In this document: positions 49,707 to 59,089 of the stretch, one piece after another
Position numbering within the stretch: position 1 is the stretch's first letter
Layout of the letters: each line of letters starts with the position of its first letter
Assembly (NCBI RefSeq): GCF_001070855.1
Contig: NZ_JVLH01000012.1
Span: 62,001-126,000, forward strand
Reading direction: 5' to 3'
Source: Trueperella pyogenes
Lineage (GTDB): Bacteria > Actinomycetota > Actinomycetes > Actinomycetales > Actinomycetaceae
DNA length: 64,000 bases
Translations under genes and position numbers: made by a program
Notes under the pieces: generated by a model
What the model was told of the DNA's origin: nothing
The model's database searches: none
The model's input: the letters and a program-made list of their open reading frames with translations, nothing else

Positions 49707-50300
49707 ATGAGCAACCCCACGCTGGTCGCACAGACCCGTTCTGAATTTGGTAAGGGTGCAGCACGTCGCGCACGTCGCGCCGGCCTGGTCCCCGGTGTCC
49801 TTTACGGTCACGGTGGCGAGCCCGTTCACGTTGATCTCCCCGCTCACGAGCTCTTCCTGGCTGTCCGTGGCCAGAAGAATGCTCTGCTCGAGCTGGTCAT
49901 CGAGGGCAAGAAGCAGCTTGCTCTGGTGAAGGAAGTTCAGCGTCACCCCGTTTCTCGCGATCTTCTCCACGCCGACTTCCTGGCCGTCAAGGCCGGCGAA
50001 GTGGTCGACGTCGAGGTTCCCGTTTCGATCATCGGTGAGTCCGCAGCCGGCACCCAGCACACTCAGGAAGAGTTCGCACTGCTGGTTAAGGCCCCCGCCA
50101 CCGCTATCCCCGAGTCCATCGAGGTTGACATCACCGGTATCGAGGCCGGCACCGCCGTTCGCGTCGCCGATGTGACCTTCCCCGAGGGCGTTGTCTCCGA
50201 ACTCGATCCCGAGACCGTCGTTGTCACGGTCTCCGAAGAGGTCGTCGAGGTCGAGGAAGAGGAAGCACCCGCCGAGGCTACCGAAGAATCTGCTGAGTGA
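49707..50300 (+). CDS. rplY: 50S ribosomal protein L25/general stress protein Ctc
   Basis: A 197-residue protein of the long (Ctc/TL5) L25 type that binds 5S rRNA. N-terminal L25 domain (about 1-92): RSEFGKGAARRARRAGLVPGVLYG and VLVKEVQRHPV-like LALVKEVQRHPVSRDLLHADF. The C-terminal beta domain (about 95-180) contains EGVVSELDPETVVVTV. It ends with an acidic tail. AAGGAGG directly precedes ATG 49707, so the longer frame from 49674 is rejected. Monocistronic, with a strong terminator. Confidence 0.95.
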   Translation: MSNPTLVAQTRSEFGKGAARRARRAGLVPGVLYGHGGEPVHVDLPAHELFLAVRGQKNALLELVIEGKKQLALVKEVQRHPVSRDLLHADFLAVKAGEVVDVEVPVSIIGESAAGTQHTQEEFALLVKAPATAIPESIEVDITGIEAGTAVRVADVTFPEGVVSELDPETVVVTVSEEVVEVEEEEAPAEATEESAE

Positions 50301-50313
50301 GCTCACTTCACTT

Positions 50314-50349
50314 AAGGGAGGCTTGCCGTTTGGCAAGCCTCCCTTTTTA
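50314..50349 (+). terminator. Rho-independent terminator after rplY
   Basis: GGGAGGCTTGCC (50316-50327) pairs perfectly with 50332-50343 across GTTT. TTTTTATT follows, and flanking AA/TT extend the stem. Confidence 0.93.
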
Positions 50350-50363
50350 TTACACTGAGAAGT

Positions 50364-51428
50364 ATGAATCGACTTCACGTCATTATTCCCGCCGGGGGAG
50401 TGGGCTCTAGGCTGTGGCCTCTCTCGCGTAAAGATCGGCCGAAATTTCTGCTTGACCTACGCATGAGTGGAAAGAGCTTGCTTCAAGAGACCATTGATCG
50501 TCTGGCTCCAATCGCAGCTTCTTTCACGATTGTTACGGGGCGTGCACATGAACAAGCCGTACGTGCTCAGATCCCCCAGGGACTTGATGTTACTGTGCTT
50601 GTTGAGCCTCAAGGGCGCGATTCGATGCCCGCTATCGGTTTGGCTGCTTATGTCATTCGCCAGCGCTTTGGTGACGAGGCCCCGATTGCTTCCTTCGCGG
50701 CTGACCATACGATTACTCATCCTCAGGTTCTTCTTGACTGCGTGGAACGTGCGCTGGAAGTCGCTCAGAAGAGCTACGTTGTCACCATTGGCCTCAAGCC
50801 GCTGACCCCTTCGACAGCCTATGGCTACATTGCGCCGGGAGAACCCTTTGAAAAGGAGTCTCCCGAAAAAGGATCTATCGTGCGCTCTTTCGTTGAGAAA
50901 CCGGATGAAGAGACAGCGAAGCATTACTGTGAACAGGGCTACCTGTGGAACGCTGGAATGTTCATCATGACCGCGGGGACTCTTGCTCGCGCACTGACGC
51001 GTTTTCATCCCGATATGGATACGCATCTAAGCGTGATCGGAAGCCAATGGGAAAGCGAGGGTTTCGCCAAGACTCTCAGCGAAGAATGGCCAGCGCTCAC
51101 GAAGATTGCCATCGATCATGCCGTCGCTGAGCCACTTGCCTCGGAGGGAGGAGTGGCCGTTGTTCCAGCGACGGACATGGGCTGGACTGATGTGGGTGAT
51201 TTTGATGCGCTTGCTCAGATTAGCTCAGAAGGTCAGGCTCTTCGGATTGATTCCTCCGGTTCATTCGTCCGATCTTTGACCGGCCAAAAGATTGTTTTGA
51301 TTGGGGCGCCGAACATGGCTGTCATCGCTACAGAGGACGCAATATTGGTTGTTGACCGTAATCGAGCGCAGGACGTGAAACACGTGGTTGACCAGTTGAC
51401 GCAGAGCGGAGAGGAAGAACTCCTTTAG
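50364..51428 (+). CDS. manC: Mannose-1-phosphate guanylyltransferase
   Basis: A 354-residue GDP-mannose pyrophosphorylase making GDP-mannose for glycans and glycolipids. The nucleotide-binding start IIPAGGVGSRLWPLSRKDRPKFLLDL (in the first 30 residues) holds the G-x-G-x-R and P-K motifs. VEPQGRDSMPAIGLAA, FAADHTI, FVEKPDEETA and LWNAGMFI are the other family blocks. It lacks the C-terminal phosphomannose-isomerase domain of bifunctional ManC, so it is the short form. It starts 15 bases after the rplY terminator and ends one base before a BMP lipoprotein gene. Confidence 0.92.
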   Translation: MNRLHVIIPAGGVGSRLWPLSRKDRPKFLLDLRMSGKSLLQETIDRLAPIAASFTIVTGRAHEQAVRAQIPQGLDVTVLVEPQGRDSMPAIGLAAYVIRQRFGDEAPIASFAADHTITHPQVLLDCVERALEVAQKSYVVTIGLKPLTPSTAYGYIAPGEPFEKESPEKGSIVRSFVEKPDEETAKHYCEQGYLWNAGMFIMTAGTLARALTRFHPDMDTHLSVIGSQWESEGFAKTLSEEWPALTKIAIDHAVAEPLASEGGVAVVPATDMGWTDVGDFDALAQISSEGQALRIDSSGSFVRSLTGQKIVLIGAPNMAVIATEDAILVVDRNRAQDVKHVVDQLTQSGEEELL

Positions 51429-51429
51429 G

Positions 51430-52500
51430 ATGAAAACCATGACTCGATTCGCGCGTGCACACCTATGCGCAGCAACAAGCGCTTTGCTGCTTCTCCTTGC
51501 CGGCTGCTCCTCAGCCCCTGCCTCAAATGCTCAAACTCAACTGTGCGGAATTTCTGACGCATCTGGGTGGGAGAGCGCGACCTCGCAGACTCCGGCGAAA
51601 CGGGCAATTTCGCAGGCGGCCTCGGAAATTGGAGGGGAAGCAAAATTTGCCACCGGCGAAGGCGAACTGGATGCACTTCTCAAGGGCGGATGCACCATTG
51701 TTATCTCCGAAGGCCAGGGAATGACCCAGGCCATCACCCAGGCGGCGAAGAAAAACTCATCAGTTCGCTTTATTACCGTTAATTCTGGCTTCGAATCAGC
51801 AAATAAGACTATCGAGCCCAGTAATGGCAAGGCTGTTGTCTCACGCGCAACCCAGGGCGCCTATATGGCCGGCTATGCTTCCGCCGGTTTGACGACGACC
51901 GGAACTATTGCCGGATTTGGTGGGGTTGAAACCAGCGAACGTCAAGCGCTGATGGATGCCTTTGCGCAGGGAGTTGACGCCTACAACCTCGCATATGGGA
52001 CATCGATCCGCTTTGAAGGATGGGATACCACCCGCATGCGCGGAACCTTCACTGGAAACGATGACCCGGCAAGTATCAAGGATGCAGCTTCAAAGGCACT
52101 TGCTGCGGGTGCGGATATTTTGGTCCCCTTCGCGGATGGTGGAAACCAAGGTGCGCTCCAAGCACTTGAGGCAGCTGGAAATAACTCGGCCCAGCGCTTG
52201 GTCTGGATGGGTGATGACCTTCCCAGTGACCTTCCTCAGGTCATCACGGCGGTCACTACGACCACGAAGGATCACGCGACCGAGGCAATTTCTTCCGCAC
52301 GAGGAAATGATTTTTCAACGAATGCGGTTATCGATTCCCTTGATAATAACGGTGTGACGCTGGCTCCTTTCGCTGCTCATGAGGCGCTCATGACCCCCGA
52401 GCTCAAGGATTCTTTGGCTTCGATGCGCCAGCAGCTTCTCACTGGCAGCCTTGTGATCACGACTCAATTTGATCCCCTGTTGATTTCTCCCCGTAAGTGA
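51430..52500 (+). CDS. Second BMP-family lipoprotein, divergent and without a transporter
   Basis: A 356-residue lipoprotein (lipobox LLAGCSS, Cys at about 26) related to the nucleoside-binding BMP protein at 34.8 kb. Shared blocks are GAYMAGYASAGLTTTGTIAGFGG, AFAQGVDAYNLAYGT, AAGADILVPFADGGNQGA and the C-terminal NNGVTLAPFAAHE. The ligand-site segment is different: DASGWESATSQTPAKRAI replaces the canonical D-x-x-F-N-x-x-x-x-x-G motif. The substrate is therefore uncertain, and it may not bind nucleosides. It lies one base after manC and just before a LOG-family gene. No ATPase or permease is adjacent, so it may share the 36-40 kb transporter or have another role. Confidence 0.82.
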   Translation: MKTMTRFARAHLCAATSALLLLLAGCSSAPASNAQTQLCGISDASGWESATSQTPAKRAISQAASEIGGEAKFATGEGELDALLKGGCTIVISEGQGMTQAITQAAKKNSSVRFITVNSGFESANKTIEPSNGKAVVSRATQGAYMAGYASAGLTTTGTIAGFGGVETSERQALMDAFAQGVDAYNLAYGTSIRFEGWDTTRMRGTFTGNDDPASIKDAASKALAAGADILVPFADGGNQGALQALEAAGNNSAQRLVWMGDDLPSDLPQVITAVTTTTKDHATEAISSARGNDFSTNAVIDSLDNNGVTLAPFAAHEALMTPELKDSLASMRQQLLTGSLVITTQFDPLLISPRK

Positions 52501-52508
52501 GGGCTCCC

Positions 52509-53243
52509 ATGGAACACGCACACCAGAATTCCTCCTATCGCCGAGGACCGGTGATCCTTCGTGGAGGAAAGATCCCTCGCGAAACATCCGATACCGGACT
52601 TTTGCGTCCCCAGTCCTCTGCGGATTGGCTGCACGAGGACCCTTGGAGGGTGCTTCGTATCCAATCGGAGTTTGTTGAAGGATTTGGAGCGCTGGCCGAG
52701 TTGGGGCCGGCAGTGTCGGTTTTCGGCTCGGCTCGCACCCCTGCCGGAAGTGAAGATTGGGAGCGTGCGCGCTCCATCGGCTCCCTATTGGTGCAAGCGG
52801 GCTTTGCCGTGATCACCGGTGGTGGACCGGGAATTATGGAAGCAGCCAATAAGGGCGCGTGGGAAGCAGGAGGGACCTCCGTCGGCTTGGGAATCGAGCT
52901 TCCCCACGAGCAAGGAATGAATGAATGGGTAAATGTCGGAATTAATTTCCGCTATTTCTTTGCTCGCAAGACCATGTTTATGAAGTATTCCTCTGGTTTC
53001 ATCGCGATGCCGGGTGGTTTTGGCACCATGGATGAGCTGTTTGAGGCTGCAACCTTGGTACAAACCGGTAAGGTGCATTCTTTCCCGATCATTTTGGTTG
53101 GCCGCGAGTATTGGGGTGGACTAGTTCAATGGATTAATTCGACAATGAAGGAGTCGGGAATGCTGTCAAGTAATGACCCTCAACTTCTGCATATTGTTGA
53201 TAGTCCCGAAGAAGCTGTGGAAATAGTAATTGGACACAAATAA
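52509..53243 (+). CDS. LOG-family protein (TIGR00730, Rossmann fold)
   Basis: A 244-residue member of the lysine-decarboxylase-like/LONELY GUY family. Family signatures GGGPGIMEAANKGAWEAGG (about 104-122) and MPGGFGTMDELFEAAT (about 164-179) are complete. SVFGSARTP opens the Rossmann core. Proteins of this kind hydrolyse nucleoside 5'-monophosphates to base plus ribose-5-phosphate, the cytokinin-activating reaction in plants; the bacterial role is usually unclear. ATG 52509 with GAGGG upstream is preferred to GTG 52497, which overlaps the upstream stop. An N-terminal extension of about 60 residues precedes the core. Confidence 0.9.
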   Translation: MEHAHQNSSYRRGPVILRGGKIPRETSDTGLLRPQSSADWLHEDPWRVLRIQSEFVEGFGALAELGPAVSVFGSARTPAGSEDWERARSIGSLLVQAGFAVITGGGPGIMEAANKGAWEAGGTSVGLGIELPHEQGMNEWVNVGINFRYFFARKTMFMKYSSGFIAMPGGFGTMDELFEAATLVQTGKVHSFPIILVGREYWGGLVQWINSTMKESGMLSSNDPQLLHIVDSPEEAVEIVIGHK

Positions 53244-53296
53244 TTCAATACCTTACTTAAACACGGCATTCTCGGTAGAATAAATGTGTTTTTAGC

Positions 53297-53309
53297 GGTA
53301 TTTAATACC
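53297..53309. promoter_or_regulatory. GGTATT-T-AATACC palindrome upstream of the DUF3117 gene
   Basis: A 6-bp inverted repeat with a 1-base centre lies 24 bases before the start codon, within an AT-rich 89-base spacer. It could be an operator overlapping the promoter or the mRNA start. Confidence 0.35.
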
Positions 53310-53332
53310 CGGCGTTCAGAAGGGAAACGAAC

Positions 53333-53497
53333 ATGGCAGCTATGAAGCCGCGAACCGGAGATGGCCCCCTCGAGGCAGAAAAAGAGGGCCGTGGGATTGT
53401 CATGCGTATCCCCAGCGAAGGTGGTGGCCGTCTGGTCATCGAACTCAACGCTGAAGAAGCACAGGAACTGGCTCAGGCCTTAGCTAACGCTCTCTGA
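53333..53497 (+). CDS. DUF3117 small protein
   Basis: A 54-residue protein beginning MAAMKPRTGDGPLEAEKE and ending with a short helix rich in Ala, Glu and Leu. This is the whole length and sequence pattern of the actinobacterial DUF3117 family. The middle (IVMRIPSEGGGRLVIEL) looks like a two-stranded sheet. Function unknown. AGAAGGGAAACGA lies upstream of ATG 53333. Its last 18 bases overlap the 3' end of the convergent priA-like gene, so the two mRNAs are antisense there. Confidence 0.9.
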   Translation: MAAMKPRTGDGPLEAEKEGRGIVMRIPSEGGGRLVIELNAEEAQELAQALANAL

Positions 53498-54235
53498 GGC
53501 ACTCAGTGCCTGCTCAAGTGTCAAGCTTCCGACATAGAGCGCTTTGCCGACAATCACTCCATCTAGATAACCTTCACGCCTCAAGGTGTGGATATCCTCG
53601 ACATGACGGATTCCTCCGGAGGCAACCAGAAGCGTAGGTGTTTTCGCCCGTAGATCTCTGAGTAGGTCTACGGGCGGTCCCATAAGTGCCCCGTCTCGTT
53701 GGAGCTCGGTGACGATGTAGCGCTGCACACCCGCTTGATCCAGAGTGCGGCAGACTTCCCAAAGGTTTCCCGCGTCCCCATCAACGCCTCGTGGACGAAT
53801 ACGATCGCCCTCTACGTCAATGCAGATGTTGAGGCGCCCGGCGAACTCAGCGATCAAGGTGCGGACCCGATCGATATCAACCAAGGCCTGAGAAGCCAGA
53901 TTGACGCGATCGGTACCTGCCTGAAGCGCAGCTTCGATATCGTCCCCGCTGCGTACTCCACCAGACCACTCGATGCGGCATTCAGGGGCGTGCCTGCCTG
54001 AGGTGGATGCTTCATATCTGCGGAGCTCAGAAATCACCTCAGAAAGCAGATCTGAGTTGTTTCCTCGTTCAAAGGCCGCATCGATATCGACCAGATGAAT
54101 CCAGCGAGCGCCCTGAGCGACGAAGGAACGTGCAACCTCGAAGGGATCAGCACTGGCCTGATCCTCACGTCCGTCAGCCTTACGGTGCGTGAGGGCCCGA
54201 CCATTGGCAATGTCGAGGGCGGGGAGAATATCCAC
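53480..54235 (-). CDS. PriA/HisA-like isomerase, probably the TrpF of this operon
   Basis: A 251-residue (beta-alpha)8 isomerase of the HisA/PriA family. PriA isomerises both ProFAR (histidine) and phosphoribosyl-anthranilate (tryptophan). The two catalytic acids are present: Asp8 in LPALDIANG and Asp181 in ELQRDGALMGP. The SGG phosphate loops are also present. Two positions tied to ProFAR binding in PriA are changed. The loop-1 Arg (Mtb Arg19) is Thr16, and the conserved R-G-W (Mtb 143-145) is R-G-V at 149-151. It is last in the trp operon, four bases after trpA, and no trpF exists elsewhere in the operon. I infer a TrpF-specialised PriA ('subTrpF'). GTG start. Confidence 0.85.
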   Translation of the reverse strand: MDILPALDIANGRALTHRKADGREDQASADPFEVARSFVAQGARWIHLVDIDAAFERGNNSDLLSEVISELRRYEASTSGRHAPECRIEWSGGVRSGDDIEAALQAGTDRVNLASQALVDIDRVRTLIAEFAGRLNICIDVEGDRIRPRGVDGDAGNLWEVCRTLDQAGVQRYIVTELQRDGALMGPPVDLLRDLRAKTPTLLVASGGIRHVEDIHTLRREGYLDGVIVGKALYVGSLTLEQALSASESVS

Positions 54236-54238
54236 GAC

Positions 54239-55096
54239 TCAGTTGTTTCCGTGATTTAGGGTTGCCTGGTACATCGGTGCGAAGAACTCACCCAGCCGCA
54301 GAAGAGTTTCGTTCAGCGCATCGCGAGCACCGTTCTTCTCCTCTTCCGCAATTTCTGCCGCATGCTCGGCGATGATGCGTACGATTGCTGAACCTGAGAT
54401 CGCGCCATCTGCTCCCGCCTGGAGTGCGGCACGCACGTGTTCAGGTCGCGAAATCCCAAAACCCAAGAGAACAGGTGCGGCCGCTTCCTCGCGAAGCTTT
54501 GCGACGGCCTCGTGCAAGCCCACGGTCGAGGCCTCGTGATCCGCGCCCGTCACGCCCACGCGAGAGACCGCATAGACATAGCCGCGTGCAGAGTGTGCGA
54601 CATCGCTCAGGGTGCGAGGCGAGGCCGATGGGGGAGCGATGTATACACTGTCGATCCCCGACTTGAGTGCTGCTTCTCCGAATGGATGGCCCTCGCGGAT
54701 CGGGAGATCTGGAATGAGTACCGAATCGACTCCCGCTTGCGCGCAGAGGTCATAGAAACGATCAACACCAATGGAGAAGGGCACATTCGCGTAGACCAGC
54801 AGACCGATGGGGAGATCTGGATGTGAGTTGCGAATGCGAGAGAGGATCCTGAAGCACTCATCGATAGCAGTACCGGCCTGAAGGGCTCGTAGGTGTGCTT
54901 CCTGAATAACAACGCCGTCTGCGACCGGATCTGAGAAGGGAATCCCGAGCTCCAGAGCGTCTGCGCCATCGGCGATGAGCGCCTCGATGATGGCCTCGCA
55001 GGACGCAGGGGTAGGGTCACCCAGCATAACGAAGGGGACGATTGCCCCGCGTTCCTGCGCGGCGCAGCGCTCAAACATTGATGCGTAGCGAGTCAT
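54239..55096 (-). CDS. trpA: Tryptophan synthase alpha subunit
   Basis: A 285-residue TIM-barrel subunit that cleaves indole-3-glycerol phosphate to indole and glyceraldehyde-3-phosphate. Catalytic Glu is in [15 protein letters not shown] (about 47-61) and Asp in [12 protein letters not shown] (about 125-136). The mobile loop appears as [13 protein letters not shown], and the phosphate loop as [14 protein letters not shown] overlap with trp(C-B) couples translation with its partner subunit. Confidence 0.96.
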   Translation of the reverse strand: MTRYASMFERCAAQERGAIVPFVMLGDPTPASCEAIIEALIADGADALELGIPFSDPVADGVVIQEAHLRALQAGTAIDECFRILSRIRNSHPDLPIGLLVYANVPFSIGVDRFYDLCAQAGVDSVLIPDLPIREGHPFGEAALKSGIDSVYIAPPSASPRTLSDVAHSARGYVYAVSRVGVTGADHEASTVGLHEAVAKLREEAAAPVLLGFGISRPEHVRAALQAGADGAISGSAIVRIIAEHAAEIAEEEKNGARDALNETLLRLGEFFAPMYQATLNHGNN

Positions 55097-57393
55097 CGTT
55101 CCTCCTTAGATGAACCCAGATCATAGGAATGGGTCCTATGGGTTCCAAAGCCGGCACGTTCTTGTGCAACCAATTCAGCGGCGCGGGCAACCGCCCCATC
55201 CCTGGAGAAGGAGCCTCCCAAGCGCTCGCGTACTTGGTCGAGATCCTTGTCGCCTCGGCCGGATAGACATACGAGCAGTGTGGGGACGTGTCCTTCGCGT
55301 GTATCAAGGCCTTCGGTATGACCCGTATCCTTGAGCTCACGCGCCATCTTGAGGGCGTAAGCCAAGGCATGAGAAGACTCCATTGCCGGAATAATGCCCT
55401 CATGACGAGAGAGTTCGATGAAGGCGTTGACGGCCTCGTCATCGGTAATTCCCACGTAGTGAGCGCGGCCGCTCGCAGCCAGATAGGCGTGCTGGGGACC
55501 AACACCGGGGTAGTCCAAGCCTGCGGAAATTGAATAGGATTCTTCGACTTGTCCCTCATCGGTGCGCATGAGGTAGGAGCGCGCACCGTGAAGAACACCG
55601 ACCTTACCCTCGTGGATTGCCGCGCCGTGGTGTCCGGAATTCAGTCCCTCACCCGCAGGCTCAACACCGTAGAGCGCAACAGATGGGTCGTCAATAAAGT
55701 CGGCGAACATACCAATTGCGTTCGAGCCGCCACCCACGCACGCAATAACCGCGTCGGGGAGTGCACCGGTTTGTGCGAGGATCTGTGCACGCGCCTCGGT
55801 TGAAATAATGCGGTGGAATTCGCGAACCATTGTGGGGAAAGGGTGCGGGCCGGCCGCGGTTCCCAACAGGTAGTGCGAGGTCTTAAAGGTTGCGGTCCAG
55901 TCGCGCAGGGCCTCGTTAACGGCGTCCTTGAGGGTTCCGCTCCCCGCGGTCACGGGGACAACCGTTGCCCCCATGAGTTCCATGCGCTCGACGTTTGGAG
56001 CCTGTCGAACAACATCGACTGCGCCCATGTAGATCGTGCATTCCAATCCCAAAAGTGCGCATACCATTGCGGTTGCGGTCCCGTGTTGGCCGGCTCCGGT
56101 TTCAGCGATGATGCGTGTCTTACCCATGCGCTTAGCTAACAGAGCTTGCCCCAGAACCTGATTACCCTTGTGTGCGCCTCCGTGGACCAGGTCCTCACGC
56201 TTGAGGAAGATCCGAGCGCCGCCACCGGGAAGGTTGCGTAGCTCTGTGACTGGGGTGGGGCGTCCCAGGAACTGATGGAGAAGGGTATTGATCTCCTCGA
56301 TAAAAGTTGGGTCGTCAATTGCCTGAACGAATGCTTCTTCAAGCTGGTCCAGTGCGGGGATCAAAAGCTCAGGAACGTATTGGCCGCCGAATTGTCCGAA
56401 GTAAGGGGAAAGCTTCGTTGGGTGCTCGGGAGCTTCTTCGTCCTTCGTGCCCTCCGTCTTTGCGCCGAGGCGTTCACTGGAGTAGGGCTTCCACGAGGTG
56501 TGGAGCGCCGCTTCTTCGAGGAAGGCGTGGCCGGCACTGGGCTGTCCACCTGTGATCTCCCAAGCAGCCTGCGCGGGATCATCCGATCCCGACAGCGAGG
56601 AGCCAACCAACAGTGCGTCGACGTAAGGGGCAAGAGTCAGCACATCATCTCGTGAATGAATGCCAGACTCTCCAACGATTACCGCTCCCTTTGGAGCAAG
56701 GGGAGCAAGCTTCTGCGTGCGGGTAATGTCGATCTGAAGCGTGCGCAGGTCACGATTGTTGATGCCAATAATGCGTGCGCCCAAGCGCTGAGCGCGGTGC
56801 ATATCCTCTTCGCTGTCGACTTCGGTCAGGACATCCAATCCCAGTCGATGTGCTGCCAAGGAAAGCTCTGTGTAGTCCTGATCGTCCAAAACGGACAGCA
56901 TCAGTAGGATCGCATCTGCCCCGTGAGAGCGAGCAGCGGTGATCTGAATGGGATCGATGATGAAGTCCTTGCACAAGACAGGCTGGTTAACCTCATCTCG
57001 TACCTCATCAACATCAGCGAAATTGCCGTTGAAACGGTCGGGCTCTGTCAACACACTGATCGCTGCCGCGTAGCGCGAGTAGGCGCGAGCCAAGAGGCGC
57101 GGAGAATATGCACCTTCGATAATCGTGCCCAGAGTCGGTGAAGCGGACTTGCACTCCATGATGATTGCCGGGCCGGTGGGACGAGGCTGGAAGCCTATCT
57201 GTTCGTCGTAACGACGCGTGCGTAGTGCGTCCTCAAAAGAGCGCGTCGAGCGAGGAAGCGTCAGGGGATCGATGTGTCCGTAGGCCTCGTGAAGTTCAGG
57301 AAGACGCGTCCGACGCTGAGCGACGATCGAATCAAGGACTGTCCCGGTTTCGCGCAATCGCGTGGAAATGGGAGAGAAAGACGGCTGGTTCAC
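55093..57393 (-). CDS. trpC-trpB: Fused indole-3-glycerol-phosphate synthase (TrpC) and tryptophan synthase beta chain (TrpB)
   Basis: A 766-residue bifunctional protein. TrpC, residues 1-282: catalytic Lys in MECKSASP (Lys82) and CKDFIIDP (Lys142), then GINNRDL and [11 protein letters not shown]. Linker, about 283-326, is charged. TrpB, about 327-766: [19 protein letters not shown] Lys409 in [32 protein letters not shown] and the terminal SGRGDKD. In gammaproteobacteria TrpC is usually fused to TrpF; here the TrpF domain is absent and TrpB follows. Sequence blocks such as LLMLSVLDD and INNRDLR.L.ID look enterobacterial. The fusion could channel indole-glycerol phosphate toward the TrpA-TrpB complex. 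GTG start, overlapping trpD by four bases. Confidence 0.95.
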   Translation of the reverse strand: MNQPSFSPISTRLRETGTVLDSIVAQRRTRLPELHEAYGHIDPLTLPRSTRSFEDALRTRRYDEQIGFQPRPTGPAIIMECKSASPTLGTIIEGAYSPRLLARAYSRYAAAISVLTEPDRFNGNFADVDEVRDEVNQPVLCKDFIIDPIQITAARSHGADAILLMLSVLDDQDYTELSLAAHRLGLDVLTEVDSEEDMHRAQRLGARIIGINNRDLRTLQIDITRTQKLAPLAPKGAVIVGESGIHSRDDVLTLAPYVDALLVGSSLSGSDDPAQAAWEITGGQPSAGHAFLEEAALHTSWKPYSSERLGAKTEGTKDEEAPEHPTKLSPYFGQFGGQYVPELLIPALDQLEEAFVQAIDDPTFIEEINTLLHQFLGRPTPVTELRNLPGGGARIFLKREDLVHGGAHKGNQVLGQALLAKRMGKTRIIAETGAGQHGTATAMVCALLGLECTIYMGAVDVVRQAPNVERMELMGATVVPVTAGSGTLKDAVNEALRDWTATFKTSHYLLGTAAGPHPFPTMVREFHRIISTEARAQILAQTGALPDAVIACVGGGSNAIGMFADFIDDPSVALYGVEPAGEGLNSGHHGAAIHEGKVGVLHGARSYLMRTDEGQVEESYSISAGLDYPGVGPQHAYLAASGRAHYVGITDDEAVNAFIELSRHEGIIPAMESSHALAYALKMARELKDTGHTEGLDTREGHVPTLLVCLSGRGDKDLDQVRERLGGSFSRDGAVARAAELVAQERAGFGTHRTHSYDLGSSKEER

Positions 57394-58421
57394 TGGTTCT
57401 CCTGCTCTTTCAATTCGCGCGCGGTCGAAACGATGGTCTCAAGGTGGGAGGCGACGGCGCCGCTGGAGAGCTGAGACAGCGCCAATTCGGTTCCCTGGTT
57501 CAAAGATTCCGCCTTGCCCGCCAGATAGAGCATCGCGCCGCTTGTCGCAGCGATGGCCTCGCGCTGGGCCGGCGCGCCCTTCCCGGCGAAGATCTCCGAG
57601 ATTAGACGCAGGTTTTCTTCTGCATCCCCACCGACCAACTCTGCCAGCGGAGCAGGAGTAATTCCCAGCTCCTCAGGGCTCAGGGTAAAGGAGGCAATGC
57701 CCTCTTGGGTGATCTCGCGAATCTCGGTGGGACCGTGGACGGCGAATTCGTCGGTACCGTTTCCGTGAACCACCAGTGCGTGCTTCAGCCCCAAGGATGC
57801 CAAGGCCTTCGCAACGACGTCGAGGAGCTCAGGCTTACCGACCCCCAGCACTTGGTAGGACAGCGGTGCGGGGTTTACCAAGGGGCCGATGAGATTGAAG
57901 ATGGTCGGGTTCTTCAAAGCACCGCGCACGGGTGCGACATAGCGCATTGCGGGGTGATACTTCTGCGCGAATAAGAAGCAGAAACCGGTGCGTTCCAAGA
58001 GCTTCGCCGAAGAAGCGGGGGAGAGGTCCAGGGGGATACCTGCGGCCTCAATAAGGTCTGCCGCTCCAGCCTTCGAAGACACTGCGCGGTTACCATGCTT
58101 GGCGACCTTGAGTCCCATGGAGGCCGCAACGAAAGCCGAGGCCGTCGAGATATTGATTGTTCCGACACCGTCACCGCCCGTTCCGACGACGTCAATGACG
58201 CCAGGGGCAGTTGTTGTGAAGTGCTGTGCTGCTGAGCGGAAAGCTTCCGCCGCACCTGCGATCTCGCTGGGCTGTTCACCGCGTGCGTGAAGCGCTCCAA
58301 GGAAAGCTGCGATTTCAATTTCGCTGAGTTCCCCGCGTGACATTTCCTCGAAAACGGAACGTGCCTGTTCCTGGTCTAATACGTGACCGTTCAATGCGCG
58401 GCGCAGAAAGGACTCACTCAT
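57390..58421 (-). CDS. trpD: Anthranilate phosphoribosyltransferase
   Basis: A 343-residue enzyme transferring phosphoribose from PRPP to anthranilate. Motifs: [20 protein letters not shown] (PRPP-binding GTGGD, about 79-83), [41 protein letters not shown] and [10 protein letters not shown]. It has no fused TrpG domain, unlike E. coli TrpGD; trpG is a separate gene one base upstream. Overlaps the fused trpC-trpB gene. Confidence 0.96.
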   Translation of the reverse strand: MSESFLRRALNGHVLDQEQARSVFEEMSRGELSEIEIAAFLGALHARGEQPSEIAGAAEAFRSAAQHFTTTAPGVIDVVGTGGDGVGTINISTASAFVAASMGLKVAKHGNRAVSSKAGAADLIEAAGIPLDLSPASSAKLLERTGFCFLFAQKYHPAMRYVAPVRGALKNPTIFNLIGPLVNPAPLSYQVLGVGKPELLDVVAKALASLGLKHALVVHGNGTDEFAVHGPTEIREITQEGIASFTLSPEELGITPAPLAELVGGDAEENLRLISEIFAGKGAPAQREAIAATSGAMLYLAGKAESLNQGTELALSQLSSGAVASHLETIVSTARELKEQENQ

Positions 58422-58422
58422 G

Positions 58423-59088
58423 TCAATTCCTTGAATTAGTTGCGGTGGATAGGGTTAGGTCAGCCAGCAGGGCACGCAGAAGAAGCGGCCCAGCCGGAGT
58501 CAGGATCGATTCTGGGTGGAATTGCAGACCGATGCACGGCGCACTGCGGTGACGCGCAGCCATGACAATCCCATCACGGGTGTGTGCCAGGGAAACCAAA
58601 GCATCGGGAAGGCTGCGCGTGCCCAGAGAATGGTAACGAGCGACGGAAATATATCCGTGCTCAGCATCATCACCGGGACGAGGCGCCTCTGCAATTGAGG
58701 AGAAGGCAAGATCTTCAATGCCGGCCTCGGTAAGCTCAATGCGGTCGGTGCGCCCGTGGGTTGCCCCTACGGGACCGACGACGCCCCCGCAGGCCTCGAC
58801 CATTGCTTGGAAACCCAGGCAAATCCCCAGGGTTGGAATATTCTCACGGAGAGCCACCTCAAGGATCTCCATCATGTTTCCTGCGCCTCGGGGGTGGCCC
58901 GGACCGGGGGAAAAAATCAAAAGGGGACGTTCGCCCGCAGCGCGCTCAGCCTCGGTTGGAACAAGTGCCTTGAGAAGCGTTGAAGTTGGGGTCGTATTGC
59001 GGAAGACCTGAACTGCGGCCTCGCGGGCGGTTAAATCCACCAAGTTGTAGACGAAAGAGTCGCGGTTATCCAGGAAAATGACGCGCAT
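58423..59088 (-). CDS. trpG: Anthranilate synthase glutamine amidotransferase subunit
   Basis: A 221-residue class I glutamine amidotransferase that supplies ammonia to TrpE. It starts with MRVIFLDNRDSFVYNL. The catalytic Cys is in LGICLGFQAMVEACGG (about residue 89), with His and Glu in QFHPESILT (about 196-204), and ARYHSL in between. The oxyanion segment SPGPGHPRGAG is typical. A longer frame to 59220 only overlaps trpE, so ATG 59088, one base after the trpE stop, is used. It stands as a free subunit. Confidence 0.96.
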   Translation of the reverse strand: MRVIFLDNRDSFVYNLVDLTAREAAVQVFRNTTPTSTLLKALVPTEAERAAGERPLLIFSPGPGHPRGAGNMMEILEVALRENIPTLGICLGFQAMVEACGGVVGPVGATHGRTDRIELTEAGIEDLAFSSIAEAPRPGDDAEHGYISVARYHSLGTRSLPDALVSLAHTRDGIVMAARHRSAPCIGLQFHPESILTPAGPLLLRALLADLTLSTATNSRN

Positions 59089-59089
59089 C

